Shown here in pieces: positions 7,974 through 16,777 of a DNA stretch of 64,000 nt. The stretch's first letter is position 1; every line of letters starts with the position of its first letter. A program made the translations under genes and the position numbers. This stretch comes from Planctomycetota bacterium (lineage in GTDB: Bacteria; Planctomycetota; Phycisphaerae; UBA1845; PWPN01): assembly GCA_029550525.1 (NCBI GenBank), contig JAKPHF010000062.1, forward strand, positions 558,001-622,000. Reading direction: 5' to 3'. Under the pieces are notes generated by a model. That model saw only the letters and a program-made list of their open reading frames with translations. It ran no database searches and was not told the origin of the DNA.

Positions 7974-9080
7974 TCAGCGTCGCTCGCGGCCCAGCATTTC
8001 GTGCGTGTAGCGGAGGAGTTCTTCGGTCTTCTCCCAGCCGATGCACTCGTCGGTGACCGACACGCCGTACTTGAGTTTGCCAGGGTCATGCTCGAAAGGC
8101 TGGTTGCCCTCGAACAGGTTGCTCTCAATGAGCAGTCCGATGAGCGAAGGATTCCCGTTGAGCCGTTGATCGATCACGCTTTTGAGCACGATCTCCTGGT
8201 TCTGATACTTCTTGTTCGAGTTGGCGTGGCTGCAGTCCACCATCAGATACGGCGGCAGCCCGGCCTTGCGGAGGTCGGCCATGGCCTCGGCGACCTTCTC
8301 GGGCATGTAGTTCGGCCCGCTGCGGCCGCCCCGCAGAATCACGTGCCCCCACGGGTTGCCGCGGGTGCGGATGATGGCCGTGGCGCCATTCTCGTCGATA
8401 CCCAGGAAACTGTGCGAGTGCCGGGCGGAACGCATGGCGTCGATGGCGTACTGCAGATTGCCTTCCGTGCCGTTCTTGTAACCGATGGGCATGGACAAGC
8501 CGCTGGCCATCTGGCGGTGCGTCTGCGACTCGATGGTCCGGGCGCCGATGGCCGACCACGTGATCAGGTCGGCGATATACTGCGGCGTGATGGGGTCGAG
8601 CATCTCAGTGCCCGCGGGAAGCCCCATGCCGTTGATGGCCAGCAGGAGCTTGCGAGCAATCCGCAGGCCGGCCTCCATCTCGAACGAATCGTTCAGATAG
8701 GGATCGTTGATCAGGCCCTTCCAGCCGATGGTCGTCCGGGGTTTTTCGAAGTACACCCGCATGACGATGAACAGCCGGTCCTGCAATTGGGAGCTGAGGC
8801 GGCTCAAACGATCGGCATATTCCAACGCGGCCTTCTCATCGTGGATACTGCACGGGCCGACGACCACCAGCATACGGCCGTCCACGCCGGTGATGATCCG
8901 CCGGACCGTCTCGCGACTCTCGATCACCGTGCGATGCACCGCGGGCGTCATCGGGAGTTCTTCCTTGACCAGCACGCGCGGCGGCACGAGCGAGATGGTC
9001 TCGGCCACGTTGATGTCGTGCGTGGGCTGCTGGGCCGACCAGCCCGCGCCCGTCCAGGACTCCTCAGCTTCCGCCGACAT
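7974..9080 (-). CDS. aroF/aroG-type: 3-deoxy-7-phosphoheptulonate synthase (class I DAHP synthase)
   Basis: The enzyme condenses phosphoenolpyruvate and erythrose 4-phosphate, the first step of aromatic amino-acid synthesis. Class I AroFGH motifs are clear: VVVGPCSIHD, FEKPRTTIGWKG, GARTIESQTHRQMASGLSMP, GYKNGTEG, RGGRSGPNY and VDCSHANSNKK. From ATG 9080 the protein is 368 aa, close to the roughly 350 aa of the E. coli enzymes. The frame stays open to a GTG at 9137 with an ATG at 9125. ATG 9080 is chosen because GGAGG lies 10 bp upstream and the extra residues (KKRRRSGGWGS) look like a translated leader, but the start is not certain. The isoenzyme type cannot be assigned. Confidence 0.93.
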   Translation of the reverse strand: MSAEAEESWTGAGWSAQQPTHDINVAETISLVPPRVLVKEELPMTPAVHRTVIESRETVRRIITGVDGRMLVVVGPCSIHDEKAALEYADRLSRLSSQLQDRLFIVMRVYFEKPRTTIGWKGLINDPYLNDSFEMEAGLRIARKLLLAINGMGLPAGTEMLDPITPQYIADLITWSAIGARTIESQTHRQMASGLSMPIGYKNGTEGNLQYAIDAMRSARHSHSFLGIDENGATAIIRTRGNPWGHVILRGGRSGPNYMPEKVAEAMADLRKAGLPPYLMVDCSHANSNKKYQNQEIVLKSVIDQRLNGNPSLIGLLIESNLFEGNQPFEHDPGKLKYGVSVTDECIGWEKTEELLRYTHEMLGRERR

Positions 9081-9248
9081 GCTTCCCCAGCCTCCAGATC
9101 TTCTTCTCTTCTTGACCTCAGCCATTTCTGCTTTCACCGTGTGTCAACACGGCCTCTTCTTCGGCGCGTCGGCGTGCGCCGCGTCGCAGCGTACTCTTCT
9201 CCGCCGCGTCGTCGCGTCGGCGCGTCGCCGTGTCATTGCTTCTTCCGC

Positions 9249-10892
9249 TCAGTGCTTGAAGTGCCGCATGCCGGTCACGATCACCGCCACGCCGGCCTCG
9301 TCGCACACGCGGAGGGTGTCCGCGTCCCGGTTGCTGCCGCCGGGATGAATGATGGCGGTGATGCCGGCCGCGATCAGCTTTTGCGGCCCGTCCTCCACCG
9401 GGAAGAACGCATCGCCGGCCGCCACCGCCCCGGCCAGTTTGTCGCCGTGACCGTTCTCGCGAGCCAACTGAATCGCCAGATCGCATGATTTCACACGGCT
9501 CATCTGGCCGGCCCCGTTGCCCAGGAGCATGCCGTCCTTCACGAGCGTGATCGCGTTGCTCTTGGTGTGCTTGCAGACCAGCCAGGCGAATCGCAGATCC
9601 GCCCTTTCGGATTCGGTAGGCTCTCTCTTGCTTACGACTTTCCACTGCTCCTCGTTCAATCCGGCCAGGTCGCGCGTCTGCACGAGCATGCCGCCGGTGA
9701 TCTTCTTATAGTCCGTTTCACGCGGATCGGGCGGCGTGTCCATGGACCCCACCGCCAGCAGCCGGCAGGCCGCTCCCCACTTGCGTTTTTCGGTCGGCGT
9801 GGTGATGAGCTTGACCGCCTCCTCGTCAAAGCTCGGCGCGATCCAGACGTCCAGCTTGAAGAACGCCGCCCCTGCCGCCTTCCCCCAGCTAGCGTAGGAA
9901 CCCATGACGGTTTCGGCCACCTCCCGCGTGACGGGGAAGTTCATGCACAGCACGCCCCCCGCCGCCGCGATGGGGTCGCCCAGATACGCCCGCCGGTACG
10001 TGTCCACCGGATCGTCGCCGATCGCCACGCCGCAGGCATTCGTATGCTTGATGAACGCCACCGCGTACTTGGACAGCTTGGCCCTCGACAACTCCTTGAC
10101 CAGCGACAGTGCCGCGTCGCCATCGACGTAGTTGTTGAAGGACATGGCCACGGCGGGGTTTTCCACTCTGGCCTGGATCAACCCTGCGTCGTGATCCGCA
10201 TCGTATGGCTCGAGGACGTCCCCGGACTGATGAGGATTCTCGCCGTACCGCAACCCGCCCCGGCTGGAAAACTTGAGAAGCTGCGTGCTCCGCGTGCCTT
10301 CCTGCCGATCCAGCCAGCTCATGACGAGACCGTCGTAGAAGCAGGTGGTCTGGAACACGGTTTTCGCAAAGGTTCGCCTCGTCCGGTCGGAGACCTTCCC
10401 CGCTCTCAGGTCGTTGAGCACGACGTCGTACTGCGAAGGCGTGCACACCACGAGCACGTGCTTGTGGTTCTTGGCCGCAGCGCGGAGCATGCAAGGTCCG
10501 CCGATGTCGATCATCTCGATGGCGTCCTCGAACGTGCAGTCAGACTTCGCGATGGTCTGTTCGAAGGGGTACAGACTGACCACCACCATGTCGATGGGTT
10601 GGATGCCCTGCTCTGCCAGTTGCCGCATGTGCTCGGGCTTGTCGCGGTCGGCGAGAATGCCGGCATGGATCTTGGGGTGCAGTGTCTTGACCCGGCCGTC
10701 GAGCATCTCGGGAAAGCCCGTCACCTGCTCGACCATGGTCACCGGGATGCCGGCGTCTTTGAGATGCCGGGCCGTGCCGCCCGTGCTGAGAATCTCGATC
10801 CCGAACTCGTCCACGAGTGCTCGGGCGAATTCAACGATACCTGTCTTGTCATAGACTGCGATCAACGCGCGTTTAATCTTTCTGTCGCTCAT
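9249..10892 (-). CDS. purH: Bifunctional AICAR transformylase / IMP cyclohydrolase
   Basis: This 547-aa enzyme carries out the last two steps of de novo purine synthesis. The N-terminal MGS-like IMP cyclohydrolase domain shows STGGTARHLKDAGIPV, LDGRVKTLHPKIHAGIL and DIGGPCMLRAAAKNHKHV. The transformylase domain shows the Lys-His pair in FIKHTNACGVA, RYGENPHQ, GNGAGQMSRV and the closing DAFFPVEDG and IHPGGSNRD. The start is ATG 10892; an in-frame TTG lies nine codons upstream. There is no ribosome site before this ATG, but a TATCAT hexamer ends six bases before it, so the mRNA may be leaderless. The only other purine gene in the window is purQ, 20 kb away, so the pathway genes are dispersed. 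Confidence 0.96.
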   Translation of the reverse strand: MSDRKIKRALIAVYDKTGIVEFARALVDEFGIEILSTGGTARHLKDAGIPVTMVEQVTGFPEMLDGRVKTLHPKIHAGILADRDKPEHMRQLAEQGIQPIDMVVVSLYPFEQTIAKSDCTFEDAIEMIDIGGPCMLRAAAKNHKHVLVVCTPSQYDVVLNDLRAGKVSDRTRRTFAKTVFQTTCFYDGLVMSWLDRQEGTRSTQLLKFSSRGGLRYGENPHQSGDVLEPYDADHDAGLIQARVENPAVAMSFNNYVDGDAALSLVKELSRAKLSKYAVAFIKHTNACGVAIGDDPVDTYRRAYLGDPIAAAGGVLCMNFPVTREVAETVMGSYASWGKAAGAAFFKLDVWIAPSFDEEAVKLITTPTEKRKWGAACRLLAVGSMDTPPDPRETDYKKITGGMLVQTRDLAGLNEEQWKVVSKREPTESERADLRFAWLVCKHTKSNAITLVKDGMLLGNGAGQMSRVKSCDLAIQLARENGHGDKLAGAVAAGDAFFPVEDGPQKLIAAGITAIIHPGGSNRDADTLRVCDEAGVAVIVTGMRHFKH

Positions 10893-10898
10893 GAGCAC

Positions 10899-10927
10899 AT
10901 GATACGACAGAAGCGACAACAGATAAA
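10899..10927 (-). promoter_or_regulatory. Candidate leaderless promoter of purH
   Basis: On the minus strand TATCAT (10904 to 10899) matches five of six -10 positions and ends six bases before the purH ATG. TTTATC at 17-bp spacing is a poor -35. If used, transcription would begin at or next to the start codon. Confidence 0.4.
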
Positions 10928-11042
10928 TGATCCGCGGTCAGACGGGAGGAGTTGCCAACAACGGGCATGAGCGCATCGACTCGTCCAGCGGCAATCCCGA
11001 ACGAACGCTTTGGGCTCACCGACAGATTCCGCTAAGCGGACG

Positions 11043-11098
11043 GCATTTTGGGGGACGGTCGTCTCGCCCGCCGCAGGGGCAGGCAAGATGCCTGGCTC
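11043..11098. repeat. GC-rich hairpin and GGCAGGCAAGATGCCTG repeat
   Basis: GTCTCGCCCGCC and a nearby inverted repeat GCAGGCAAGATGCCTG sit in the gap between purH and the beta-propeller gene. They resemble the hairpin and palindrome families found elsewhere in the window. Confidence 0.5.
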
Positions 11099-11120
11099 CG
11101 AAAGCGTTCGAAAGCCGGCA

Positions 11121-12527
11121 CTACCGCACGACGGGCCGCTTGGACCGCAGCGGGTCGTACGGCTCGGCGGGAGCGGCGGCCACCGGAGCGTCAGCTTCTG
11201 CCTCCGGCGTTTTCGGCTCATCCTTGACGGGGATCGCCGGCTCCGGCTCGGGCACGATGCCCGCGAGCTTCTCGCGCTTCTTGCGGGCGGACTCGCGCAG
11301 CCGGTCGATTTCCGTGGGCTCATCCGGCTCGGCCGGCAGTTCGCCCTTTATCTCCGGGACGAAGCTCGCCAGTTGCAGCGGAGCCGCCCCCGCAGGCCGG
11401 ATGCAGCAGATCGAGCCCTGGTTGTCGGTCAGAAAGATGGCATCGTTCTGCAAGTTGGACAGGCCGCTGACAAAGCCGCCCGCACTACCCAGGGCTATCG
11501 GCCGGTCGGGATCGTCGCCGATCAGCGCCAGCGATCCGTCCGTCCGAAGCACCACGACCCCCTGGGGCCACTCTGACAGCACTTGAAGGCCCTGCGGGTC
11601 GAACCAAGCGCGGAACTCGCCGGGAGTCTTGGGAATGCGGTGCAGTCCGCCGCCCTCGGTCGCCTGATAGACGGCAGTCGCGCTCACCAGCGGACCACCG
11701 CTGGGCCGCTTGGCCAGCCGGTACTGCCAAACGATATCGCCGGCTTGACTGTCCTCGTCACGGCCCATGTCGATCACGTGGAGCGTCTGGTTGTCGGTGG
11801 TCAGGTACAGCACATCGCCGTCCATCGCCGGGGTCCCCGACGGGCGAGACCACAGGAGTTGCTTGAAGATGACGCGAGTCTCGACGCGATGCTCGTTCCG
11901 CAGGCCGGCGACGAGGCCGACGGTATCCACCGCCACCACGGCATTGATCGCGGGGGCGTAGAGAGGAGCCAGCGTAAAGCGGTCTTCAAATGCCGCCCGC
12001 CAAAAGACGTATCCGTCGCGCAGGCGATAGGCTGCCAGCCGGCCGTTGGCCTGGGCCACGAATACCCGGCCGGGTGCGACGGCAACCGGGCACACGGCCG
12101 GCTTGCTGAGCTTCATGGTCTCCAGCGTGACACCGGTCTTGGGATCGAGAAGGACAACGCGATCGAGCAGCGCGAAGACGATGGCGTGCTTCTCCCGCGT
12201 CCTGTACATCACGGGCGGCCAGAGCGTTTCCCCCTCGTCGGCGAGCTTGCGACTCCAGGCCACCTCGCCGGTGTCGGCCAGGACGCACAGGACCGAGTTG
12301 TCCGTACCCATGGCATAGATGCGCCCTTCCAGGAGGTGAAACGAGCGGAACGACATGGTCTGGCGGGCGGGCAGTTGGATCTGCCAGACCACCTCCGCAT
12401 CCAGCCGGTCCGGCTCGGAAGGGCCGCGGCTCAGCGTGTCGGCGACGGCAACGCCGCCCACGATGAAAGATGCCAACACAACCGGGAGACCGAGCGTCGA
12501 GGATCGCGAACGGAAGAGCTCAAACAT
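11121..12527 (-). CDS. PQQ-like beta-propeller repeat protein, exported
   Basis: The 468-aa product has an N-terminal hydrophobic segment (GLPVVLASFIVGGVAVADT), probably a signal peptide or anchor. It is followed by repeated blade-like segments typical of PQQ/BamB-type propellers: GRIYAMGTDNSVLCVLADTG, VVLLDPKTGVTLETM, GRVFVAQANGRLAAYRLRDG, GDVLYLTTDNQTLHVIDMG and GSLALIGDD. The last roughly 85 residues are a Pro/Glu/Ala-rich charged tail. Such proteins bind partners or act as scaffolds; no catalytic residues are apparent. The frame is open to 12713, but ATG 12527 has GCAGGAGC six bases upstream and starts the hydrophobic segment. It is divergent from the cell-shape cluster. Confidence 0.75.
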   Translation of the reverse strand: MFELFRSRSSTLGLPVVLASFIVGGVAVADTLSRGPSEPDRLDAEVVWQIQLPARQTMSFRSFHLLEGRIYAMGTDNSVLCVLADTGEVAWSRKLADEGETLWPPVMYRTREKHAIVFALLDRVVLLDPKTGVTLETMKLSKPAVCPVAVAPGRVFVAQANGRLAAYRLRDGYVFWRAAFEDRFTLAPLYAPAINAVVAVDTVGLVAGLRNEHRVETRVIFKQLLWSRPSGTPAMDGDVLYLTTDNQTLHVIDMGRDEDSQAGDIVWQYRLAKRPSGGPLVSATAVYQATEGGGLHRIPKTPGEFRAWFDPQGLQVLSEWPQGVVVLRTDGSLALIGDDPDRPIALGSAGGFVSGLSNLQNDAIFLTDNQGSICCIRPAGAAPLQLASFVPEIKGELPAEPDEPTEIDRLRESARKKREKLAGIVPEPEPAIPVKDEPKTPEAEADAPVAAAPAEPYDPLRSKRPVVR

Positions 12528-13064
12528 CCGAAGCTCCTGCAAGAGGTTGGGCTTGCGTGCGGTCGGAGGATAGTTCGTTCCGATGCCTGTGCGGGTCCGC
12601 CGCCCAGGACCGACATATCCGGGCCGCCTGTCAGCAGGCGGGACCGCGTCGGCGGCCGTGCCCCCGGTGTTCGTCGCCGCCGTGCGGGACGCGAACGGAG
12701 AGGCTCCCCTCATTCAACACCGGCCGGGGCCAATGGTCAAGTGGCGCCTTCCGCCGATCAGACTGGGTTTTGCACCAGCGCCCAACACGCAACGGCGTGG
12801 CGTGTGTCCCCGGCTTCACCGGTTGCCCGGAGCCCGATTCAGGGAAGACAGATCCTGTTGCAAACCTCGTCCGGCCCGGACTTGCAAACGGCCGATCCCC
12901 CGGTATAGTTTACCAGCGGCGCACCGTCTTTTATCGGTACGCCGCGAGCTCGGTCGCACCACGGGCGGCCGCAAGTTAGACTCCCAACAGCCGCTGCAGC
13001 GGCTGACAACGGCCCCGATGTCCGGACGCCACCTTGACCGACCCGAAATCGCAGGAGCCCGCAG
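12528..13064. other. Divergent intergenic region upstream of the cell-shape cluster
   Basis: The 537-bp gap holds the promoter at 12882-12909 and, in the leader, a perfect 18-bp palindrome at 12988-13005 (CAGCCGCTGCAGCGGCTG), which could form a hairpin or bind a regulator. Reading frames here are GC-biased and not convincing as genes. Confidence 0.5.
12882..12909 (+). promoter_or_regulatory. Promoter upstream of the coiled-coil/mre cluster
   Basis: TTGCAA (12882-12887) and TATAGT (12904-12909) are 16 bp apart and match four and five of six sigma-70 positions. The leader to the TTG start at 13065 would be about 150 nt and contains the palindrome at 12988-13005. Confidence 0.5.
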
Positions 13065-13952
13065 TTGACCACCATAACCAAGGTATTCGTCATTCTGGTG
13101 TGCCTCTTCGCTTTGATCTTCACCCCGCTGGCCATCCAGTTTGCCGCTCGCAGTTACAACTGGAAGGCGACCTCCGAGAGCTTGCGCGACAAGCTCGAGA
13201 CGGCCTACGCCAATGAGCGCAGCGCCTATGCGGTGGCCGCCTCGGAGATCGAGTACTACCAGGATCTGCTCCAGGCCGAACGCAACAGTCTGCAGGAAGC
13301 CCGCAAGCGGATCAGCGACCTCGAGCAGCAGTTGCAGAATGTGACGCAGGAGCGCAACCAGTATGCCGCCAGCCGCGACAACTGGGAGCGATCGGCCACG
13401 CTGCTGACCAATCAGTTGGCCGTCGAGTCGGAGCGGAATGACAAGCTCGCCCAGGCCCGCGAGGATGCCCTCGCCCGCGAGCGTGAACTCCGGACGCAGA
13501 ACCTGCAGTTGGCCGACCGGGTGAAGGATCTCACGGCCGAGGTCGCCATTCTCGACCAGCAGAACCGTCAGCGGGTGCAGGAACTGGCCAGCTTCCGCGA
13601 GGAGAATCAGAAGCTGCGCGACGCGCTCAAGATGGGCCAGGGTGGTCAACTGACCGGCACGGCTACCCCCACCGCGTTGGCCGCCATGCCGGTGGCCGCC
13701 GGTCCGGTGACCGGTGAAGTGAGCGACGTGAGCGGGCCGCTGGCCACGCTGAACATCGGCTCGGCCTCAGGCCTGCGCCAGGGCATGATCCTGGTCGTGA
13801 CCCGCGGCGGCAACTACATCTGCGATCTCGAGGTGACCTCCAACATCGGCCCCAACGAAGCGGTCGGGCGTATTATGTACGAGGAACCCGGCCGGCGCAT
13901 CCGCGTGGGCGACAAGGTCCAGGACGCGACCTCGTTTGAGACCCGCCGCTGA
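13065..13952 (+). CDS. Membrane-anchored coiled-coil protein near mreB
   Basis: The 295-aa protein starts with a transmembrane anchor (VFVILVCLFALIFTPLAIQF). A long coiled coil follows at about residues 35-195, rich in Glu, Gln, Arg and Leu. A Thr/Ala/Pro linker then leads to a C-terminal beta domain of about 80 residues (GPLATLNIGSASGLRQGMIL ... GDKVQDA). The layout resembles MreC (anchor, coil, beta domain) but the sequence is different, and a true MreC is encoded downstream. The start is TTG 13065 with GCAGGAG seven bases before it. It precedes a 54-aa membrane protein and mreB, so a cell-envelope or shape role is plausible but inferred. I do not recognise a named family. Confidence 0.7.
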   Translation: MTTITKVFVILVCLFALIFTPLAIQFAARSYNWKATSESLRDKLETAYANERSAYAVAASEIEYYQDLLQAERNSLQEARKRISDLEQQLQNVTQERNQYAASRDNWERSATLLTNQLAVESERNDKLAQAREDALARERELRTQNLQLADRVKDLTAEVAILDQQNRQRVQELASFREENQKLRDALKMGQGGQLTGTATPTALAAMPVAAGPVTGEVSDVSGPLATLNIGSASGLRQGMILVVTRGGNYICDLEVTSNIGPNEAVGRIMYEEPGRRIRVGDKVQDATSFETRR

Positions 13953-13991
13953 TTTCGGCCGCGCGTTTTTCGGATTGCTGGAGATCAGACC

Positions 13992-14156
13992 ATGGCACAG
14001 GCAGGACCGAACGGCCCCCAAGTAGAGGCACACGACAGCCTGTACACCACCTTGCTCATTGTTTCGGCGGCGACTTTGCTGATCGGCATCATCATCATGA
14101 TCAGCCGGTCCATCCAGTTCTTCGGTTCGATCTGGCCTTCCGGATCGGCCTCCTAG
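13992..14156 (+). CDS. Small single-pass membrane protein, 54 aa
   Basis: The ATG at 13992 has GGAG eight bases upstream and lies 39 bp after the coiled-coil gene. The product has a polar N-terminus (MAQAGPNGPQVEAHDS), one strong hydrophobic helix at about residues 17-37 (LLIVSAATLLIGIIIMI), and a short tail ending WPSGSAS. Its position between the anchored coiled-coil protein and mreB suggests it works with them in the envelope. A GC hairpin (8-bp stem, 14190-14212) lies 33 bp after the stop. No family is recognised, and the gene is easily missed because of its length. Confidence 0.65.
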   Translation: MAQAGPNGPQVEAHDSLYTTLLIVSAATLLIGIIIMISRSIQFFGSIWPSGSAS

Positions 14157-14471
14157 CGACGCTTGCCAGACCGGCAGGCAGTGCGAGCTCCGCCGGGTCT
14201 TCCGCCCGGCGGCCTTCGATCCGAGTCACCGCCGATATCCGCCCCCACCTGCCGGGCGTCCCACCGCAGGAGCCGATCGGCTCCCGTGGGGATGATCACC
14301 GTGAATTTCACAGGTCCCCAACGGATCGGCAGGCGGCGCCTCTCGCAAATGTGAGATCGGCTGGTACAATACGGCCCGGCCAAACCTGGTAACAAAGTCG
14401 TTCCGTCCGGTACGGCTGAAGGCCTCGGCCACAAAATCGGCATCGCCTTTGGCAGATGGAAGGGTTGTTCC
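14157..14471. other. Leader region of mreB
   Basis: This 315-bp gap contains an 8-bp-stem GC hairpin (14190-14212) that may end the upstream transcript, a perfect 16-bp palindrome GGAGCCGATCGGCTCC (14269-14284), and a TACAAT hexamer (14365-14370) that could be the mreB -10 box. No gene was found. Confidence 0.5.
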
Positions 14472-15521
14472 GTGCTCAATTCGCTGCTTGGGCTTTTTAG
14501 CCTGGACATGGGCATAGACCTCGGTACCTGCAACACGCTGGTCTGCGTGAAGGGTCAGGGTATCGTGCTGAACGAGCCCTCCGTCGTGGCCGTCCGCAAG
14601 GGCACCAACATCGTGCTGGACAACGGAAACGCCGTGGGCCTCGTGGCCAAGGAGATGATCGGCAAGACGCCCGGCACGATCACGGCCGTCCGGCCCATGC
14701 AGGACGGAGTCATCGCCGATTTCGACATCACCGAGGCGATGCTGGGCTACTTCATCCGCAAGGTTCACGGCCGCCGTTCGTTCGTGATGCCCCGAGTCGT
14801 CATCGCCGTTCCTTCGGGCATCACTGCGGTCGAGAAGCGGGCGGTTTACAACTCCGCCGAGCGTGCCGGTGCCCGCCGGGTCTACCTGGTGCCCGAGCCG
14901 AAGGCGGCCGCCATCGGCGCGGGTCTGCCGGTGGCCGAGCCCCGCGCTTCCATGATCGTGGACATCGGCGGAGGAACGACCGAGATCGCCATTCTCTCGC
15001 TGGCCGACATCAGCACCTGCGAGTCCATTCGAGTAGCGGGCGACGACCTCGACGAGGCCATCGTCAACTACATGAAGCGCACGTACAACCTGATGATCGG
15101 CCCGCAGATGGCCGAGCGCATCAAGCTCGAGATCGGTTCGGCCGCCGAACTGGAGCAAGAACTGACCATGGAAGTCCGCGGCCGCGACATGATCAGCGGC
15201 CTGCCCCGCAAGACCGTTATCAGCAGCGAGGAGATTCGCGAGGCTCTCAAGGAGCCGGTAGGATTGATCGTTGAAGCGGTCGTGCGGGTGCTGGAGAAGG
15301 CCGAACCGGAACTGGCCGCCGACCTGGTCAACGAGGGTGTCTGCCTTGCGGGTGGCGGCGCACTGCTCCGTGGGCTGGACCGCGTGTTGAGCAAGACCGT
15401 GGGTTTGAACGTGCGGATCGCCGACGACCCGCTCACGTGCGTGGCCCGCGGCACGAGCATCTTCCTCGAGAACCTCAACACCTGGAAGGATACCATGGAG
15501 TCCGACGAGGACGACCTATAG
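14472..15521 (+). CDS. mreB: Rod shape-determining protein MreB
   Basis: The 349-aa product is the bacterial actin homologue that guides lateral-wall peptidoglycan synthesis. The actin-fold signatures are present: phosphate 1 loop DLGTCNTLV, RPMQDGVIADF, phosphate 2 loop DIGGGTTEIAILSL, LKLEIGSA-type helix, and the adenosine loop CLAGGGALLRGLD. The length matches the family (about 335-350 aa). The start is GTG with GGAAGGG seven bases upstream. mreC follows after about 100 bp, which include heptamer repeats. The C-terminal acidic end (ESDEDDL) is slightly extended. A rod-like, peptidoglycan-containing cell is implied. Confidence 0.96.
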   Translation: MLNSLLGLFSLDMGIDLGTCNTLVCVKGQGIVLNEPSVVAVRKGTNIVLDNGNAVGLVAKEMIGKTPGTITAVRPMQDGVIADFDITEAMLGYFIRKVHGRRSFVMPRVVIAVPSGITAVEKRAVYNSAERAGARRVYLVPEPKAAAIGAGLPVAEPRASMIVDIGGGTTEIAILSLADISTCESIRVAGDDLDEAIVNYMKRTYNLMIGPQMAERIKLEIGSAAELEQELTMEVRGRDMISGLPRKTVISSEEIREALKEPVGLIVEAVVRVLEKAEPELAADLVNEGVCLAGGGALLRGLDRVLSKTVGLNVRIADDPLTCVARGTSIFLENLNTWKDTMESDEDDL

Positions 15522-15619
15522 GGGTCTGCGGCCCAGGGACTGGGGGCTGCGGGGCTGGCCCATAGCTCACAGCTCCAAGTCGATGGTTTATAGCTTATAG
15601 CTCACAGCTTAGAGCTTTT
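15522..15619. repeat. Heptamer repeat arrays between mreB and mreC
   Basis: The whole 98-bp spacer is built from 7-bp-period units: first GGGACTGGGGGCTGCGGGGCTG, then ATAGCTCACAGCTCC, then TATAGCTTATAGCTCACAGC. They resemble the arrays at 6184, 35291, 35600 and 45681. The last units run to within a few bases of the mreC ATG, leaving no clear ribosome site. Confidence 0.75.
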
Positions 15620-16570
15620 ATGTACTACCGCCGTCTGCGAAAACCGTCGAAGCCCACCATCTTCGCCCTGCTCATGTTGGGCTCGGCCACGATGGCCCTG
15701 TTGCCGCGGGACTTCTTTGCCTCAGCCCGCAACATGACGCAACTCGTGGCATTCTCGGGCTATCCGGTCTCGCGAGCGGCCGACCGCATCTCCGACTCCG
15801 CCAAGGCGCTGGCGGCCGAGCCGGTGCCGGCTCACACCCATGCCGAGGTCGTGAAGGCTCGCCAGGCGGCTGAGAACCAGAACATCGTTCTTTCCGGCCA
15901 GTTACTCGAGTTGCAGAATCTGGTCCAGCAGTTGACTCGGTTTCGGAACGAGCGCCGCAATTTTCCGGCAGAAGGACGACTTATCCCCGCCCGCGTGGTT
16001 GGCTGGGACGCCGTTCCCGGCCGCGACTCCATGGTCCTGCTCAAGAGCCGCTCCAATGTCGACAAGGGTGACTGGGTCACTTCCCGCATCGCCGTGCAGG
16101 CCGGCAGCCAGGACGGCATCACCAATGACCTTCGAGTGCTGGCCCGCGAGACGCTGATCGGCTGGGTGGAACAGACAGCCCCTTACGTCTCGCGTGTGGC
16201 TCTGCTCAGCGACCGCTACTCCAAGGTGGCCTGGCGGGTAAACGTGGCCGCGATCAATCGCGGCAAGCCCCGAGCTGAGTTCGTGCTCGACGGCGATACG
16301 CCGGCCGACTTCGCCCTCGAGGGCATCGGCGACGGGCAAATGCGGATTTTGGATATCAACGCCCGGTTCATCGAGCAGGAGCTGATTCGCGTAGGCGACG
16401 TGGTCACCACCGACGGACACGACCCCAAGCTGCCACTACGAATGGTCATCGGCGACATCGTCGAAATCCACCAGGTCAAGAAGCAGCCTCTGCTCTATTA
16501 CGCCATCGTCAAGCACCGCTGCGACCCCAAAGACCTGACCAACGTCTTCATCGTGGACGTGTCGCAATAA
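15620..16570 (+). CDS. mreC: Rod shape-determining protein MreC
   Basis: The 316-aa protein has an N-terminal transmembrane segment (IFALLMLGSATMALLP), a coiled coil at roughly residues 75-115 (EVVKARQAAENQNIVLSGQL), and the MreC beta domain with ARVVGWDAVPGRDSMVLLKS, GDWVTSRIAVQAGSQDGI, LIGWVEQTAPYVSRVALLSD and IRVGDVVTTDG. MreC couples MreB to the periplasmic wall-synthesis enzymes. The gene follows mreB directly, as in classical mre operons. No mreD is seen next; an HD-GYP gene follows instead. The ATG start sits inside heptamer repeat sequence. Confidence 0.88.
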   Translation: MYYRRLRKPSKPTIFALLMLGSATMALLPRDFFASARNMTQLVAFSGYPVSRAADRISDSAKALAAEPVPAHTHAEVVKARQAAENQNIVLSGQLLELQNLVQQLTRFRNERRNFPAEGRLIPARVVGWDAVPGRDSMVLLKSRSNVDKGDWVTSRIAVQAGSQDGITNDLRVLARETLIGWVEQTAPYVSRVALLSDRYSKVAWRVNVAAINRGKPRAEFVLDGDTPADFALEGIGDGQMRILDINARFIEQELIRVGDVVTTDGHDPKLPLRMVIGDIVEIHQVKKQPLLYYAIVKHRCDPKDLTNVFIVDVSQ

Positions 16571-16777
16571 CGAGTGGGCGTGTCGCAGCAGCGGACGGGT
16601 CGCGACATAGATAGAAACACTCAGACGCGACAAGTCCGCATCTTCGCTTCCGCGGTCACCCGCCACCTTGACGGCCGATAAACCCCTGCAAACCTCAAGC
16701 AATGTGAAGCACCGACCGATGACACTTAACGCCGGCCGTTTTGCTCTGCGCACTAACTGAGTAGCGGGTGTGTTGTT

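Noticed and set aside
9567..10970. A 467-aa plus-strand open frame opposite purH
   Set aside because: purH is unmistakable on the other strand; the frame has histidine/arginine-rich shadow composition.
16571..16777. Possible riboswitch before the HD-GYP gene
   Set aside because: No known c-di-GMP riboswitch core or expression platform could be found in the 207-bp leader.
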